Assembly (NCBI GenBank): GCA_013359235.1
Contig: JABWCE010000006.1
Span: 62,001-126,000 of the forward strand
Length of the DNA: 64,000 bases
Direction of reading: 5' to 3'
Source: Bacteroidota bacterium
GTDB taxonomy: Bacteria > Bacteroidota > Bacteroidia > NS11-12g > UBA9320
Below the pieces are notes generated by a model. It did no database searches. It had not been told where the DNA came from and saw only the letters and a list, made by a program, of their open reading frames with translations. The number at the start of each line of letters is the position of its first letter. The stretch's first letter is position 1. Made by a program: the position numbers and the translations under genes. Below are positions 10,516 through 20,407 of the stretch, piece after piece.

Positions 10516-10549
10516 TAAAAAAAGGGAAGTTTTTTACGACTTCCCCTTT
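10516..10549 (-). terminator. Rho-independent terminator of the M16 peptidase gene
   Basis: Read on the minus strand: GGGAAGT, an eight-base loop, ACTTCCC, then seven T. It separates the M16 gene from the two-component pair. Confidence 0.8.
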
Positions 10550-10570
10550 AAAACATTTTAAAATTATGAA

Positions 10571-13393
10571 TTAATCTATCTTTATTTCCTTAATTTTTCC
10601 GTAACCGAGTTTGTTCAGTTTTTCTCTTATTTTATAAGCATGACCTACTACTATAATAGTCATTGTTTCGGGATGCAGTACCTTTTTGGCTATTTCATTT
10701 ATTTCGTCCTTTGTCAAATTATTTATAATTTTCATTTGTTCCTGGCTGAAATTTTTGGGTAAATTATAATTGATTACTCTTCCAAGAAAACCGGCTTTTT
10801 GTCCCGGTGATTCGTATTTCAAAGCATCTGCAGCAAGCAATGATTTTTTTGCATAATCAAGTTCTTCGTCAGTAATACCGCCACTTTTAAAATTTGAAAT
10901 TTCATACATTACTTCTCTTATTGCACTATCAGTAGCATTAGTTCTTACATCGGCTCGCCACATCAAAAATCCATAATATTTATTTCCCGAAAAAGCAGAC
11001 TGAGGACTATATGCAAATCCGTGTTTTTCGCGAATATTCAAGGTAAGACGGCTATTAAAACTGCCTCCCAGTGGATAATACATAACTGTAGATTTGAAGT
11101 AATCGCCATTGTAATCATAAGGAATGTGCTTTTGGGTAACCATAATTACTGATTGTGGAGCATAGGGTTTGTCTATTAAATAAATTTGAACTTTCTCAGG
11201 TTCGGGCATATTGCCAAGTGAAGGTATTGTTAATTCTTTTCTGTTCCATTTGTTTAAAAAATCGAAGTATTTTCTTGCTTCTTCGTCACTTAAATCGCCT
11301 GTAATAATCAAAGATGAAACATTTGGAGCAAAGTTGTTATTAAAATACTCTTTTACATCGTCAAGTTTTATTTTTGAAACTGATTTAAAATTTCCCGAAT
11401 TATCGTCTTCAAGCAAAGTACCTTTAAACATAATGTTTTGAAAAGCTATCTCAGCCATTGCACTTGGATTTTTCTTTAAACTCTGTACACTTTCGAGCAT
11501 TTGCTTTTTTATTCTTTTAAAATCTGAACTTTCAAATCTTGGAGACAAAAGTACTCCTTCAAAAAGTTTAAGAGTTTTTTCAATATTTTCTTTTGTACTG
11601 GTCAAATAGCATGAAAACTGTGTTTGACCTGCGTAAAACGATATTGAACTACCCATTTTATCAAGTTCATTTTGAAATTGTTCTGACGTTAAATCCTTTG
11701 TTCCTTCGGTTAATAAACTTGCAAGTAATTGTGTTGTACCTGTAGGATATTTTCCTGTTTCCAACAATTGGCCACCTTCAATATTGAGTTGTACAATCAC
11801 TTTTGGGGTTTCACTTGTTTTAGTGCCAATTACCTTCAAATCGTTTGTAAGTTTAAATTCATAGACATCGGGCAAAGTTACAGGTTTATTGGGTTTTACT
11901 GTTGGCCATAGCGAACGGTCAAAATTATCTTTTACCGGTGTATATGTTAATCCATTATATTGAGGGTCGGCAATTTTTTCTTCATTTGCATGTGGATTTA
12001 CACTTTTACTTATTGAAGTATCTCTTTCTTCGGGGTCGGGAACTACATTAATAATTACAGCATACTTATCTTTAATATATGTTCTGAACACACGCATTAT
12101 ATCATCTTTGGTAACTCTATTAAAAGCATCAATTTCATCATTGATGTTATACTTTTTGTTTAGCATCATATTCCAATGGCTAAGCGACAAAGCTTTTGAA
12201 CTTACACCATCCATCACATCTATAATATTAGTTTTATAAACCACTTTTGCTTTTTCCAATTCTTCATTGCTACATCCATTTTTATCAAATTCTGCGAGTG
12301 TTTCTCTTATTTTCTTTTCAATTTCTTTGGTTGACAAACCTCCATAAGTTCCAACAACATCAACTGAAAAAAATCCGGCAAGTTCAAGTGAACTATGACC
12401 TGCTGATGCCTGAACAGCATCTTCGGTTTTTACAAATTTTTTATAAAATGGCGAACTGTTATTGCCCGAAAGTATGTAAGAAAGCAATGTAAGAGGAACC
12501 TCGTCTTTGTTAAATTCGGGGACTGTAGGCCAAACCATCATTGTTAATGGCAAATAAATATTGTCTTTTATTTCTACATATTGGTCATAAGGTAATATAA
12601 CATTTACTTTTTTGGGTTTTGTAATTGTTTTTCCTTTGGCAATTGTACCATAATATTTGTTTACCCATTCTTTTACTTCTTCGGGGTTTACATCACCCGA
12701 TACAACTATTGTAGCATTATTTGGTTTGTACCATTTAAGAAAAAATCTTCTTAAATCTTCGAATGAAGCTATATCTAAATCATCGGTAAAACCAATAGGA
12801 GTCCATTCGTAAGAACTTTGATTTGCAAACAAAGTTTTAAATAATACTTCGCTAACCATTCCGTAGGGTTGGTTGTCGTAACTTTGTTTTTTTTCATTTT
12901 TTACAGCATTTCTTTGGCTTTCAAATTTTTCTTTTGTAAAACCTTCTAATAAAGACGACATACGGTCTGCCTCCATCCACAACAGAGTTTCGGTAAAATT
13001 TGAAGGAGCGGTATTTATATACACAGTTTTATCAAACGAAGTGAAGGCATTACAAGTTCCACCTGCTTTTGATATCATTTTAAAATGTTCTTCATCTGCT
13101 ACATTTTTAGAGCCTTGAAACATCATGTGCTCGAAAAAGTGTGCAAACCCACTGTTTCTGACGCTTTCACGTGCCGAGCCAACGTGATATGCAATTTGTA
13201 CATGTACTATTGGGTCAGAATGGTCTTCGTGTATTATAAGAGTTAGGTCGTTACTTGTAAGTTTATACTTTTCGTAGGGAATTATAATTTCTCCGGGTTT
13301 TTGTTCTACTTTTTCAATAAATTCAAATTGAGAAAATGCTTTAAGGCTAAAAAGAAATAAAGCTGATAAAATAAAAGTTTTAATTTTTGACAT
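10571..13393 (-). CDS. M16 family zinc metallopeptidase (two-domain, exported)
   Basis: A 940-residue fused-dimer M16 peptidase. A signal peptide is followed by the catalytic half with the inverted zinc motif HFFEH at residues 85-89 and the downstream conserved glutamate region (ESQRNAVKNEKK). A second, non-catalytic M16 half begins near residue 510 (NDLKVIGTKTSETPKVIVQLNI). Bacteroidota members are periplasmic or envelope proteases that degrade peptides. The gene stands alone with its own terminator and a -7-like box (TTAATTTG, 13409-13416). Confidence 0.93.
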   Translation of the reverse strand: MSKIKTFILSALFLFSLKAFSQFEFIEKVEQKPGEIIIPYEKYKLTSNDLTLIIHEDHSDPIVHVQIAYHVGSARESVRNSGFAHFFEHMMFQGSKNVADEEHFKMISKAGGTCNAFTSFDKTVYINTAPSNFTETLLWMEADRMSSLLEGFTKEKFESQRNAVKNEKKQSYDNQPYGMVSEVLFKTLFANQSSYEWTPIGFTDDLDIASFEDLRRFFLKWYKPNNATIVVSGDVNPEEVKEWVNKYYGTIAKGKTITKPKKVNVILPYDQYVEIKDNIYLPLTMMVWPTVPEFNKDEVPLTLLSYILSGNNSSPFYKKFVKTEDAVQASAGHSSLELAGFFSVDVVGTYGGLSTKEIEKKIRETLAEFDKNGCSNEELEKAKVVYKTNIIDVMDGVSSKALSLSHWNMMLNKKYNINDEIDAFNRVTKDDIMRVFRTYIKDKYAVIINVVPDPEERDTSISKSVNPHANEEKIADPQYNGLTYTPVKDNFDRSLWPTVKPNKPVTLPDVYEFKLTNDLKVIGTKTSETPKVIVQLNIEGGQLLETGKYPTGTTQLLASLLTEGTKDLTSEQFQNELDKMGSSISFYAGQTQFSCYLTSTKENIEKTLKLFEGVLLSPRFESSDFKRIKKQMLESVQSLKKNPSAMAEIAFQNIMFKGTLLEDDNSGNFKSVSKIKLDDVKEYFNNNFAPNVSSLIITGDLSDEEARKYFDFLNKWNRKELTIPSLGNMPEPEKVQIYLIDKPYAPQSVIMVTQKHIPYDYNGDYFKSTVMYYPLGGSFNSRLTLNIREKHGFAYSPQSAFSGNKYYGFLMWRADVRTNATDSAIREVMYEISNFKSGGITDEELDYAKKSLLAADALKYESPGQKAGFLGRVINYNLPKNFSQEQMKIINNLTKDEINEIAKKVLHPETMTIIVVGHAYKIREKLNKLGYGKIKEIKID

Positions 13394-13408
13394 ATTTTAA
13401 ATTTTTGG

Positions 13409-13416
13409 CAAATTAA
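13409..13416 (-). promoter_or_regulatory. -7-like box TTAATTTG (M16 gene)
   Basis: Differs from TAnnTTTG at one position. The same octamer occurs at a similar distance before the genes starting at 34538 and 63793, which suggests it is a working -7 variant here. It ends 15 bases before the ATG. Confidence 0.35.
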
Positions 13417-13490
13417 TAATTTACCAACTTAAATATCATAATTTGTTTCGATATTAAAACTGTTTTTATCGAATTTGCAGCATAATAAAT

Positions 13491-14675
13491 TTAATAAAAT
13501 GCTATCCAAGCTTGTTTTGTACCATTTTCTGTTACAAGTTCTAAAAGTTTTTGAGCTACAAGCTTGTCTTTACCTGCCCAAATTGCAGTTCGATAAAATC
13601 CATTAGGTTGCGAAATTACTTTCACATTAGAATATTTTAATTTAAGCTTTTCGGCTTCTTTCACAGCCAAATCCTGATTTAATGCAGAAATTGTTATTAC
13701 ATAATAAGTATTGGTTTTTTCTTTAACAATTTCTACATTTTCATCTTTATTTTCTGGTTCGTTTTTATTTTTTTCTGTTTTAATTTCTTTCTCATTATCG
13801 GCAGTTACAATTTTTGTATCATCATTTTTCTGATTTTTGTTTTTATCCTTCAGTTTTGTATTAATGGCTTCAATTTCTGCATTCAACTTTTCCATTTTTG
13901 TTTTAAGATGAAGCAAAATTGCTTCCATCGAATCGAGTTTTGATTTTGAAACAGAAACTTTAAATTCATAGCCATCAGGGCAGCCCATATTGCCAAATTT
14001 GCCCGCAAGTGTTGGGCATTTATCATCTATATCGGCAATTCCGTCTTTATCATAATCATTTTTAAATTTTTCATCAATTTTATTTTTTTCAGTTGGAGTA
14101 TTTCTACCCGCCAAAACCTGTGTAATTCCTATTCTGTGAATAAAATGGGTACTAAAATTTCCATTCAATTGCTGGTTTAACATGCTGTGCAACTGAAATG
14201 ATGTTCGTTTTTTCAGATTCAAATTAAATCCCAATCCATATTGAAGTGAAATCTGGCTTGGGTTATAGCCATATTTCTTTAACTTATTTATAAAATAGTA
14301 TTGGTATCCAAAAGAAAAATATGGTGAAAAAGGTGCATCGTTTCTAAAAATTTTGCCGTTGTTAGTTATAAACATTGAGGTTACATCAATACCTGCAGAA
14401 TAGTTTTTTGAAAGATGGGTGGTTTCTATTTGATTATTCCATAAAAAACCATTCGAAATTCCTACCGATAAAATTATTGAATTTGATAGTTGACGGTTAT
14501 AACCTATCCTTAGAGATTGGGATAAACTACTGTCAAATTTAAATAATTTATGTTCTAATACATTTATTCCATAATCATGAAAATCTTCTTGAAATGAAAT
14601 TGAATTTTTACTTGTGTTTTGTGAAAAAGTAAAAATTGTCAAAAAAGTAAAGCAAAGCAGTAGTTTCTCCCTCAT
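13491..14675 (-). CDS. Outer-membrane beta-barrel-like protein with TSP3 repeat, coiled coil and SPOR domain
   Basis: 394 residues. A signal peptide (LLLCFTFLTIFTFSQ) leads into a beta-rich region resembling an OMP barrel (residues about 20-195, with QQLNGNFSTHFIHRIG). Then come a thrombospondin type-3-like calcium-binding repeat (DYDKDGIADIDDKCP) near 210, a lysine/glutamate-rich coiled coil (about 240-320), and a C-terminal SPOR-like peptidoglycan-binding domain (TYYVITISALNQDLAVKEAEKL). The architecture suggests a protein linking the outer membrane to septal or lateral peptidoglycan. A -7 box TATTTTTG is at 14694-14701. The barrel call is by pattern only. Confidence 0.7.
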   Translation of the reverse strand: MREKLLLCFTFLTIFTFSQNTSKNSISFQEDFHDYGINVLEHKLFKFDSSLSQSLRIGYNRQLSNSIILSVGISNGFLWNNQIETTHLSKNYSAGIDVTSMFITNNGKIFRNDAPFSPYFSFGYQYYFINKLKKYGYNPSQISLQYGLGFNLNLKKRTSFQLHSMLNQQLNGNFSTHFIHRIGITQVLAGRNTPTEKNKIDEKFKNDYDKDGIADIDDKCPTLAGKFGNMGCPDGYEFKVSVSKSKLDSMEAILLHLKTKMEKLNAEIEAINTKLKDKNKNQKNDDTKIVTADNEKEIKTEKNKNEPENKDENVEIVKEKTNTYYVITISALNQDLAVKEAEKLKLKYSNVKVISQPNGFYRTAIWAGKDKLVAQKLLELVTENGTKQAWIAFY

Positions 14676-14693
14676 TGCTAATAATTATTAAAA

Positions 14694-14701
14694 CAAAAAT
14701 A
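14694..14701 (-). promoter_or_regulatory. -7 promoter box TATTTTTG
   Basis: An exact TAnnTTTG match on the minus strand, ending 18 bases before the start of the SPOR-domain gene. Confidence 0.4.
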
Positions 14702-14808
14702 AAACAAAAAGTTTCAATTTTACAAGCTAAAAGTTTGATTTTCCCATACTACGAACAAAAAATTATACATCTAATGAGTTAAGGAAATTATGAAAATAAT
14801 TAATTTGG

Positions 14809-14882
14809 GGTGAAAGACGGGACTCGAACCCGCGACTTCTTGAACCACAATCAAGCGCTCTAACCAACTGAGCTACAATCAC
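14809..14882 (-). tRNA. tRNA-His (anticodon GTG)
   Basis: The minus strand folds as a tRNA: D arm (TAGCTCAGTTGGTTAGAGC), anticodon arm CTTGA-TTGTGGT-TCAAG giving GTG, five-base variable loop, and T arm GCGGG-TTCGAGT-CCCGT. The His identity pair is present: an encoded G at 14883 (position -1) faces discriminator C73. CCA is not encoded. The acceptor stem GTGATTG/CTTTCAC has two adjacent T-T mismatches (positions 5-68 and 6-67), which is unusual. Confidence 0.93.
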
Positions 14883-15063
14883 CGTATTTGTGCATTTTAA
14901 TAAAATGCCAAAAGCGCTGCGAAATTAATACTTTTAAATTTTAACTCAAATTCTTTTTATAGTTTTGTCAAAAAAATAAATTAAAACAATTTTTAGTTTA
15001 AAATACATCAGGCACTATTTATCACAAAACGCAGGTTTAGGCTTTTTACAGCTTTTTAATCTG

Positions 15064-16299
15064 ATGAAAACATTTTCTATTGTAGTAGTTTCGGTAGTTT
15101 TTGCAAAACTTGTAAAAAATCAATTTGAAATTGCCAAATGGGAAACATTGATGTTGTATTCTGGAGGATTTACATTTTTTTACGTTTCTGGGCTTGGCTA
15201 CACGCTATTAAGTTTCATAAAAAAATATGAAAATTATGAGTATAATAATATTTTTAAAAATTCATTCATTTTGCTGTTTGCATTTGGTTTTTTTTCGTGC
15301 ATTGCTATTGTTATTACTGATTATTTCACAAAATCATCGCAAATTGATTTGATGATTTTTTCAGTTTTCGGCTTATATATTTTGGGTAATGTATGCAGTT
15401 CGGTTACTGAGTATATTTTTATAGCTAAAAAGCAATTTTCAAATTTAGTTTTATGGGGAATTTTTAACTTGATAACGTTTTGCATTTCGCCATTTTTGTT
15501 AATTATTGAAGGATTAAATTTCAATACCTTAATTATTTATCTTTCGGCTATAGGGTTTATAAAACTTTTCATAACTTTATTTTTTATTGAAACCCCTTTT
15601 GAATTTAAAAATTTGAGTTATATAAAACCTCTGCTGAAGTTTAATTTACCCGTAATTTTATCATTATTACTCGGCAGCGGTTACATTTATATAGCAAATT
15701 TCATCATAAAAAAAGAAGTTTCTGAGAGTGATTTTAATATTTTCAGATATGGCAGCCGTGAATTTCCGCTATTTGTGGTGCTTGCAAATTCATTTAGCAT
15801 TATACTTGGCAGTACTGCATCAACAGATTTTGAAGAGAAAAATTTTTGGACAAAACTTCAAATAAACCATCGCCGTCTTATATTTCAAATATTTATTCCT
15901 GCTTTATTTTTGGTTTTGTTTTCGCCTTTTATTTTCAAAGTTTTGTTTTCGGTACATTTTGTAAAATCATACAAAATATTCAATATTCTGCTTTTAACTA
16001 TCATTGCACGTGTTCTTTTCCCACAGTCATTGTTGATGGGCAGAGGCATAACAAAGTTTTCATTTTATGCTTCATTTGCCGAGTTTATTACAGGTATTTT
16101 ACTTTCGTATTTTTTATTAAAAATTTATGGAATTGAAGGGGTTGCGTGGGCTATAACCATTGCATTTTTTATAGAAAAAATAGTTCTTATATTTTTTTGC
16201 TACCGCAATAATATTGCATTTCACAGAAGTATTAATTTTAAATGGTATTTGTTGTTTTCGATAGTGCTTTTATTGTGTTTTTTATTCAATTATTTTTAA
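15064..16299 (+). CDS. Polysaccharide flippase-like membrane protein (Wzx/MATE-type)
   Basis: 411 residues from the first ATG, with about eleven to twelve hydrophobic segments, resembling lipopolysaccharide or O-antigen flippases of the MOP superfamily (KPLLKFNLPVILSLLLGSGYIYI is the typical mid-protein repeat of the first helix). Flippases move lipid-linked sugars across the inner membrane. The frame stays open for 28 codons upstream (14980-15063) and these encode what looks like the missing first helix (LSQNAGLGFLQLFNLMKTF), but no ATG, GTG or TTG is present there. The true start may be a rare ATT, or the 5' end may be damaged. The gene is monocistronic and not in a visible polysaccharide cluster. 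Confidence 0.7.
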   Translation: MKTFSIVVVSVVFAKLVKNQFEIAKWETLMLYSGGFTFFYVSGLGYTLLSFIKKYENYEYNNIFKNSFILLFAFGFFSCIAIVITDYFTKSSQIDLMIFSVFGLYILGNVCSSVTEYIFIAKKQFSNLVLWGIFNLITFCISPFLLIIEGLNFNTLIIYLSAIGFIKLFITLFFIETPFEFKNLSYIKPLLKFNLPVILSLLLGSGYIYIANFIIKKEVSESDFNIFRYGSREFPLFVVLANSFSIILGSTASTDFEEKNFWTKLQINHRRLIFQIFIPALFLVLFSPFIFKVLFSVHFVKSYKIFNILLLTIIARVLFPQSLLMGRGITKFSFYASFAEFITGILLSYFLLKIYGIEGVAWAITIAFFIEKIVLIFFCYRNNIAFHRSINFKWYLLFSIVLLLCFLFNYF

Positions 16300-16368
16300 A
16301 TGTATAAATAAATAGAATAAAAATATGTACTGTTCAGAATTTTAAAAGCCTGCAATACACTTTACTTT

Positions 16369-16376
16369 TAACTTTG
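16369..16376 (+). promoter_or_regulatory. -7 promoter box TAACTTTG
   Basis: An exact TAnnTTTG match ending 11 bases before the ATG of the large TPR gene, so the leader would be only about five bases. Confidence 0.45.
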
Positions 16377-16387
16377 TCGTTTAATAA

Positions 16388-19300
16388 ATGAACATGCGCC
16401 AATTTGTTTTAGCAATATTTTTTTTAATTTTTGTAAAAGTACAAGCACAAAAAACGTTTGTATATTCAAGTCCCGAATACAATTACAATCATGCAGTAGA
16501 ACTGTATCAAAATGAACTTTACGGCTCTGCAATAGAATTTTTTGAGAAATACATTAAACTATCAAATGATAAACTCAAAAAAAATGATGCTAAAATTTAC
16601 ACTGAAATATGCAAACTAAAAAATGGCAATGAAAATGCCGAGAATGTTCTTTTGGAAATGATTGAAAACAATCCCGAAAATGCCCTGAACAACCTTGTTA
16701 ATCTTGAGTTAGGAAATTTTTATTTTGAAAACAATAAGTTTAAAAGAGCTTCGGGATATTATGAAAAGACCGATTTAGCCGGACTTGACGAAAGCAAAAC
16801 CGAAGAATTGAATTTTAGAATGGCATATTCGTATTTTAAAGCCGGAAAACACGACAAAGCAAAACAAAAGTTTGAATTAACAAGAAACCGTCAAGGAAAA
16901 TATTTTGCAATTTCAAATTATTACTACGGATATATTTGTTACAGTGCAAAGAATTACGATTGTGCAATAAAAAGTTTCGAAAAAATAAAAGATGAAAACT
17001 ATGAGTCAATTCCCATTTTCATTGCACAGATTTATTATGCAAAAGGCGAATATCAAAAGGCAATTGATTACAGTAATAAAATTTCGAACGAAAAATACAC
17101 TAATGTATTAAATTTGATAAAAGGCAAATCGAGTTTTCAATTAGGAAAATACGACGAAGCCTATAAATACTTTAGCAAATGCGACCTGACGGGGCTAAAA
17201 CCCACAAACGAAGAAAGCTATGAAATAGGATTTTCGGCATTTAAGCAAAAAGACTACGAAAATGCAATAGTTCAATTTCTAAAACTTTCATCACTCGACT
17301 CACCGCTGGGGCAAATTGCAAATTACAATATGGCTCTGTCATTTTTTAATTTAGGCAAAAAGCAAAATGCTTATAATGCTTTTGCAGCAGCTAAAAAAAT
17401 GAATCACGACAAGGACATTAAAGAACTTTCGCATTTTAATTACGCAAAACTTGCAGTAGAACTGGGCTACTCAAATATTGCTTTAAAATCAATACAAGAT
17501 TTTATCTCTGATTTTCCAAAATCTGAATACAATGATGAAGCAAAGGGCTTGCTTGCCGAAATTTTTCTTCAAACAAAAAATTACAGTCAAGCTTGCGAAA
17601 TATTATCACAAATAAAAACTCATAATGACCAAAGTAAAAAAGCATTTCAAATAGTACATTTTCATAGGGGCGAAGAACTTTATATTGATAAAAATTACAA
17701 TGAAGCAAAGACTTTTTTTAAAAAATCATTAAATTTTACTCCCGAAAAAAAATTGGAAGGCGAAGCATGGTATTGGCTTGGCGAAATTGCATTTAAAAAC
17801 AATGATTTTTCGAATGCAATAATTTGCTACAATAGATTTATTAATATTTCGGATGCAACGCAAAGCGAATTGTACAATACTGCCTTTTATAATCTTGGAT
17901 ATTGTTATTACTCTGAAAAAAACTACTCTCAATCACTCAATTTCTTTAAAAAATACAAAGATGTGAGTACTTATGTATCGCCTAATTCTGAAAGGTATAT
18001 TGATAATATTTTAAGACTTGCTGATTGTTATTTTTTGAGTAACCAATACGATAAAGCAGCCGAAACTTACGGTTTTGTAAGTAGCAAAAGAATAAAAGAA
18101 AGTGATTATGCTACGTTTCAGCAAGGCATAATTTATGGGTTAATGGAAAAACGCGACTTAAAAATTGCTACTTTAAGAAATATACCGCAATACTATCCAA
18201 AAAGTGCTTTTACTGATGATGCAATTTACGAAATTGGGGCAGAATATCTTGAAGGAGAAAATAATTCGTTAGCAGAAAGTTTTTTAACTAAATTACTGAC
18301 TGAACATCCTACAAGCATTCATATACCTGATGCCTTGCTAAAGCTTGGGTTGATTAGCTATAATCAGAAAAATGAAACAAAAGCAATTAATTACTATACA
18401 GAGGTAATAAAAAGGTTTCCGAAAACATCGCAATCAGAAGTGGCACTTGATGCGCTTGAAATTATTTATATACAAAACGGAAAAGGCGATGAATACATAG
18501 AACTTGTAAACAAATTGCCGGGTGCCAAAATGCGTTTATCTTATCAAGACTCTGTACTTTATCAATCTGCACTTACCAATTACAACGAAGGCAACTGTAG
18601 CAAAGCAGTATCGGGTTTCAACAGTTATTTGACTAAATTTGGTGTAAATGCATTTTTTTTCATTCAGGCAAACTTTATGAAAGCCGAATGTGAATATAAA
18701 GACAAAAAATACGACGAAGCTCTTGTTGGCTACAAAACAGTAGCAGATGTTTCAAAAAGCGAATATTCTGAAAAATCGTGCTTGAGGGTTGCAAGAATTT
18801 ATTATTTCAAAAAAGAATATAAATTAGCATTACCCTATTACGAAATGCTTAACAAACTGGCTACAACAAAAGAAAACAATGTTGAATCGCTTGTGGGAAT
18901 GATGCGATGCAATTATATAAACGAAAATTTTTCTTCAGCAAAAAAATACGCAATAGAAATTTTGCCATTGACAAATGTGCCAAAAGATATTTTAGTAGAA
19001 GCAAATATGAATTTGGGACGTATTGCTATGAAAGACAAAAGCTGGCGTACTGCACAGTTTCACTTCAATTATGTATTAAAAGAAAACAAAGCAGCACTTG
19101 GGGCTGAGGCTATGTACAATAAGGCTGAAATTGCATATAATATTAATAAAAAAGATTCATGCAAAAATATCGTTTTCAAACTCAACGACGATTTTCCTTC
19201 GTATGAATACTGGGTGGTAAAAGGTTTTATACTTCTTAGCGATGTTTATAGAGATGAAAAAGATATTTTTCAGGCAAAGGCTACAATACAAAGCATAATT

Positions 19301-19408
19301 GACAATTATGAGGGGGAAGAATTGCTGGCAATTGCTAAGAAAAAATTAGAAGAATTAGAAGCAATTGAAAAATCATCTGCCGAAACAATAAAGGAAGAAG
19401 AAGAATAG
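16388..19408 (+). CDS. Large exported TPR-repeat protein
   Basis: 1006 residues: a signal peptide (FVLAIFFLIFVKVQAQ) and then TPR-type helical repeats almost to the end (YNYNHAVELYQNELYGSAIEFFEKYI, YYGYICYSAKNYDCAIKSFEKI, NYNMALSFFNLGKKQNAYNAFAAA). Several repeats are of the YbgF/BamD type that occur in Bacteroidota envelope proteins. It is probably a periplasmic or outer-membrane-associated scaffold; the binding partner cannot be deduced. The C-terminus is acidic (IKEEEE). A second ATG two codons in (16394) is an alternative start. The converging phospholipase-like gene ends six bases away. Confidence 0.85.
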   Translation: MNMRQFVLAIFFLIFVKVQAQKTFVYSSPEYNYNHAVELYQNELYGSAIEFFEKYIKLSNDKLKKNDAKIYTEICKLKNGNENAENVLLEMIENNPENALNNLVNLELGNFYFENNKFKRASGYYEKTDLAGLDESKTEELNFRMAYSYFKAGKHDKAKQKFELTRNRQGKYFAISNYYYGYICYSAKNYDCAIKSFEKIKDENYESIPIFIAQIYYAKGEYQKAIDYSNKISNEKYTNVLNLIKGKSSFQLGKYDEAYKYFSKCDLTGLKPTNEESYEIGFSAFKQKDYENAIVQFLKLSSLDSPLGQIANYNMALSFFNLGKKQNAYNAFAAAKKMNHDKDIKELSHFNYAKLAVELGYSNIALKSIQDFISDFPKSEYNDEAKGLLAEIFLQTKNYSQACEILSQIKTHNDQSKKAFQIVHFHRGEELYIDKNYNEAKTFFKKSLNFTPEKKLEGEAWYWLGEIAFKNNDFSNAIICYNRFINISDATQSELYNTAFYNLGYCYYSEKNYSQSLNFFKKYKDVSTYVSPNSERYIDNILRLADCYFLSNQYDKAAETYGFVSSKRIKESDYATFQQGIIYGLMEKRDLKIATLRNIPQYYPKSAFTDDAIYEIGAEYLEGENNSLAESFLTKLLTEHPTSIHIPDALLKLGLISYNQKNETKAINYYTEVIKRFPKTSQSEVALDALEIIYIQNGKGDEYIELVNKLPGAKMRLSYQDSVLYQSALTNYNEGNCSKAVSGFNSYLTKFGVNAFFFIQANFMKAECEYKDKKYDEALVGYKTVADVSKSEYSEKSCLRVARIYYFKKEYKLALPYYEMLNKLATTKENNVESLVGMMRCNYINENFSSAKKYAIEILPLTNVPKDILVEANMNLGRIAMKDKSWRTAQFHFNYVLKENKAALGAEAMYNKAEIAYNINKKDSCKNIVFKLNDDFPSYEYWVVKGFILLSDVYRDEKDIFQAKATIQSIIDNYEGEELLAIAKKKLEELEAIEKSSAETIKEEEE

Positions 19409-19414
19409 TTTGTA

Positions 19415-20407
19415 TTAATCATCAGTTCTTCCTTTTATTTTTCCTTTTTTCATCAATTTATCAATTTCCTTTTTGGGGGTATCTTCAGTTTTGTCAGGTT
19501 CAGTATAATCGAGATTAGATAAATCCGGCTGACCTGCATCAATCCAGCATGTAAGCCACATCGAACCTACAAATTCAATCGAAGCTCTTATACGTCGTTC
19601 AATCATTCCATTTAGTAACATGTTGTAATAGTTGCAAAATTCTTTATGGTAAACTTTTGTAGTATTTTTACCTTTTGTCTTTAAAACAAATTTATCGGGC
19701 AATTTTTTGCTTACAACTTTTTCAAAAAGAAAAACACTGTCTTTGGCCGCAAAGCTTTGAGAAAATCTATACCATATTGCACTATCAAGGTTTTCAATAT
19801 ATTTTGCTTTGTTAGTAATAAAATCATAGTTGTTTCTGTACAGTTCGTACATTCTCGATTCAAACAAACTGTGTATTCCTCTTTGATTAGTAAACTGTCC
19901 ATTGTAATTTATTGTAGAATGAAGAGGCACATGCAAGTCGGCACAATAATGCCCCATATCTGCACTTAGTTTTATAATTTGATAAACATTTTTTTGCTCA
20001 AAAGCCTCAGTAAGTTTTGATTTGAATTGCTTTAAATACCAAGGCAAAATGCCGTATTCTAATAAAGTATCTTTTGTAAATTTCTTTACAGCTTGGTCCC
20101 AATTATGAGGTATAGTATCAAAAGGTAAGGCTTTTTCGTAATGGTCGGCATCAAGATAATGCCGCCCACCCTCTTGCGCTACTGCATACCTGCGTTTATC
20201 AGGATTAACAGCTTTTTCGGTTATGTCGTTTATATACTTTTTATAAAAATGAAATAGTTCGCCCCGCAAAGTAAATACTGCAGCAAAATTTATATCTTTA
20301 TGAGCCTTAAAACCCCATGATTGAATCTTTACAGGAAAAAAAACTAAAAAAAATAAAACAATAAAAACAGAAATCGCTTTAATCGTCTTTTTCCCATGGA
20401 TTGGCAT
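19415..20407 (-). CDS. Zinc-dependent phospholipase C / S1-P1 nuclease-like exported protein
   Basis: About 330 residues. A signal peptide (TIKAISVFIVLFFLVFFPVKIQS) is followed by WGFKAHKDINFAAVF, where the mature N-terminal Trp and the His of WGFKAH match zinc ligands of the phospholipase C/S1-P1 fold. Further ligand-like segments are RHYLDADHYEK and ADMGHYCADLHVPLHS (the GHxxxDxHVPLH signature). The enzyme would act in the periplasm or outside, hydrolysing phospholipids or nucleic acids; the substrate is not determined by these motifs. The frame extends to 20443, but the ATG at 20407 already overlaps the rhomboid gene by 29 bases and retains a full signal peptide. Confidence 0.75.
   Translation of the reverse strand: MPIHGKKTIKAISVFIVLFFLVFFPVKIQSWGFKAHKDINFAAVFTLRGELFHFYKKYINDITEKAVNPDKRRYAVAQEGGRHYLDADHYEKALPFDTIPHNWDQAVKKFTKDTLLEYGILPWYLKQFKSKLTEAFEQKNVYQIIKLSADMGHYCADLHVPLHSTINYNGQFTNQRGIHSLFESRMYELYRNNYDFITNKAKYIENLDSAIWYRFSQSFAAKDSVFLFEKVVSKKLPDKFVLKTKGKNTTKVYHKEFCNYYNMLLNGMIERRIRASIEFVGSMWLTCWIDAGQPDLSNLDYTEPDKTEDTPKKEIDKLMKKGKIKGRTDD

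Noticed and set aside
15846-16136. 96-codon frame inside the flippase gene
   Set aside because: Shifted frame of the membrane protein, rich in Cys and Phe with no family pattern.
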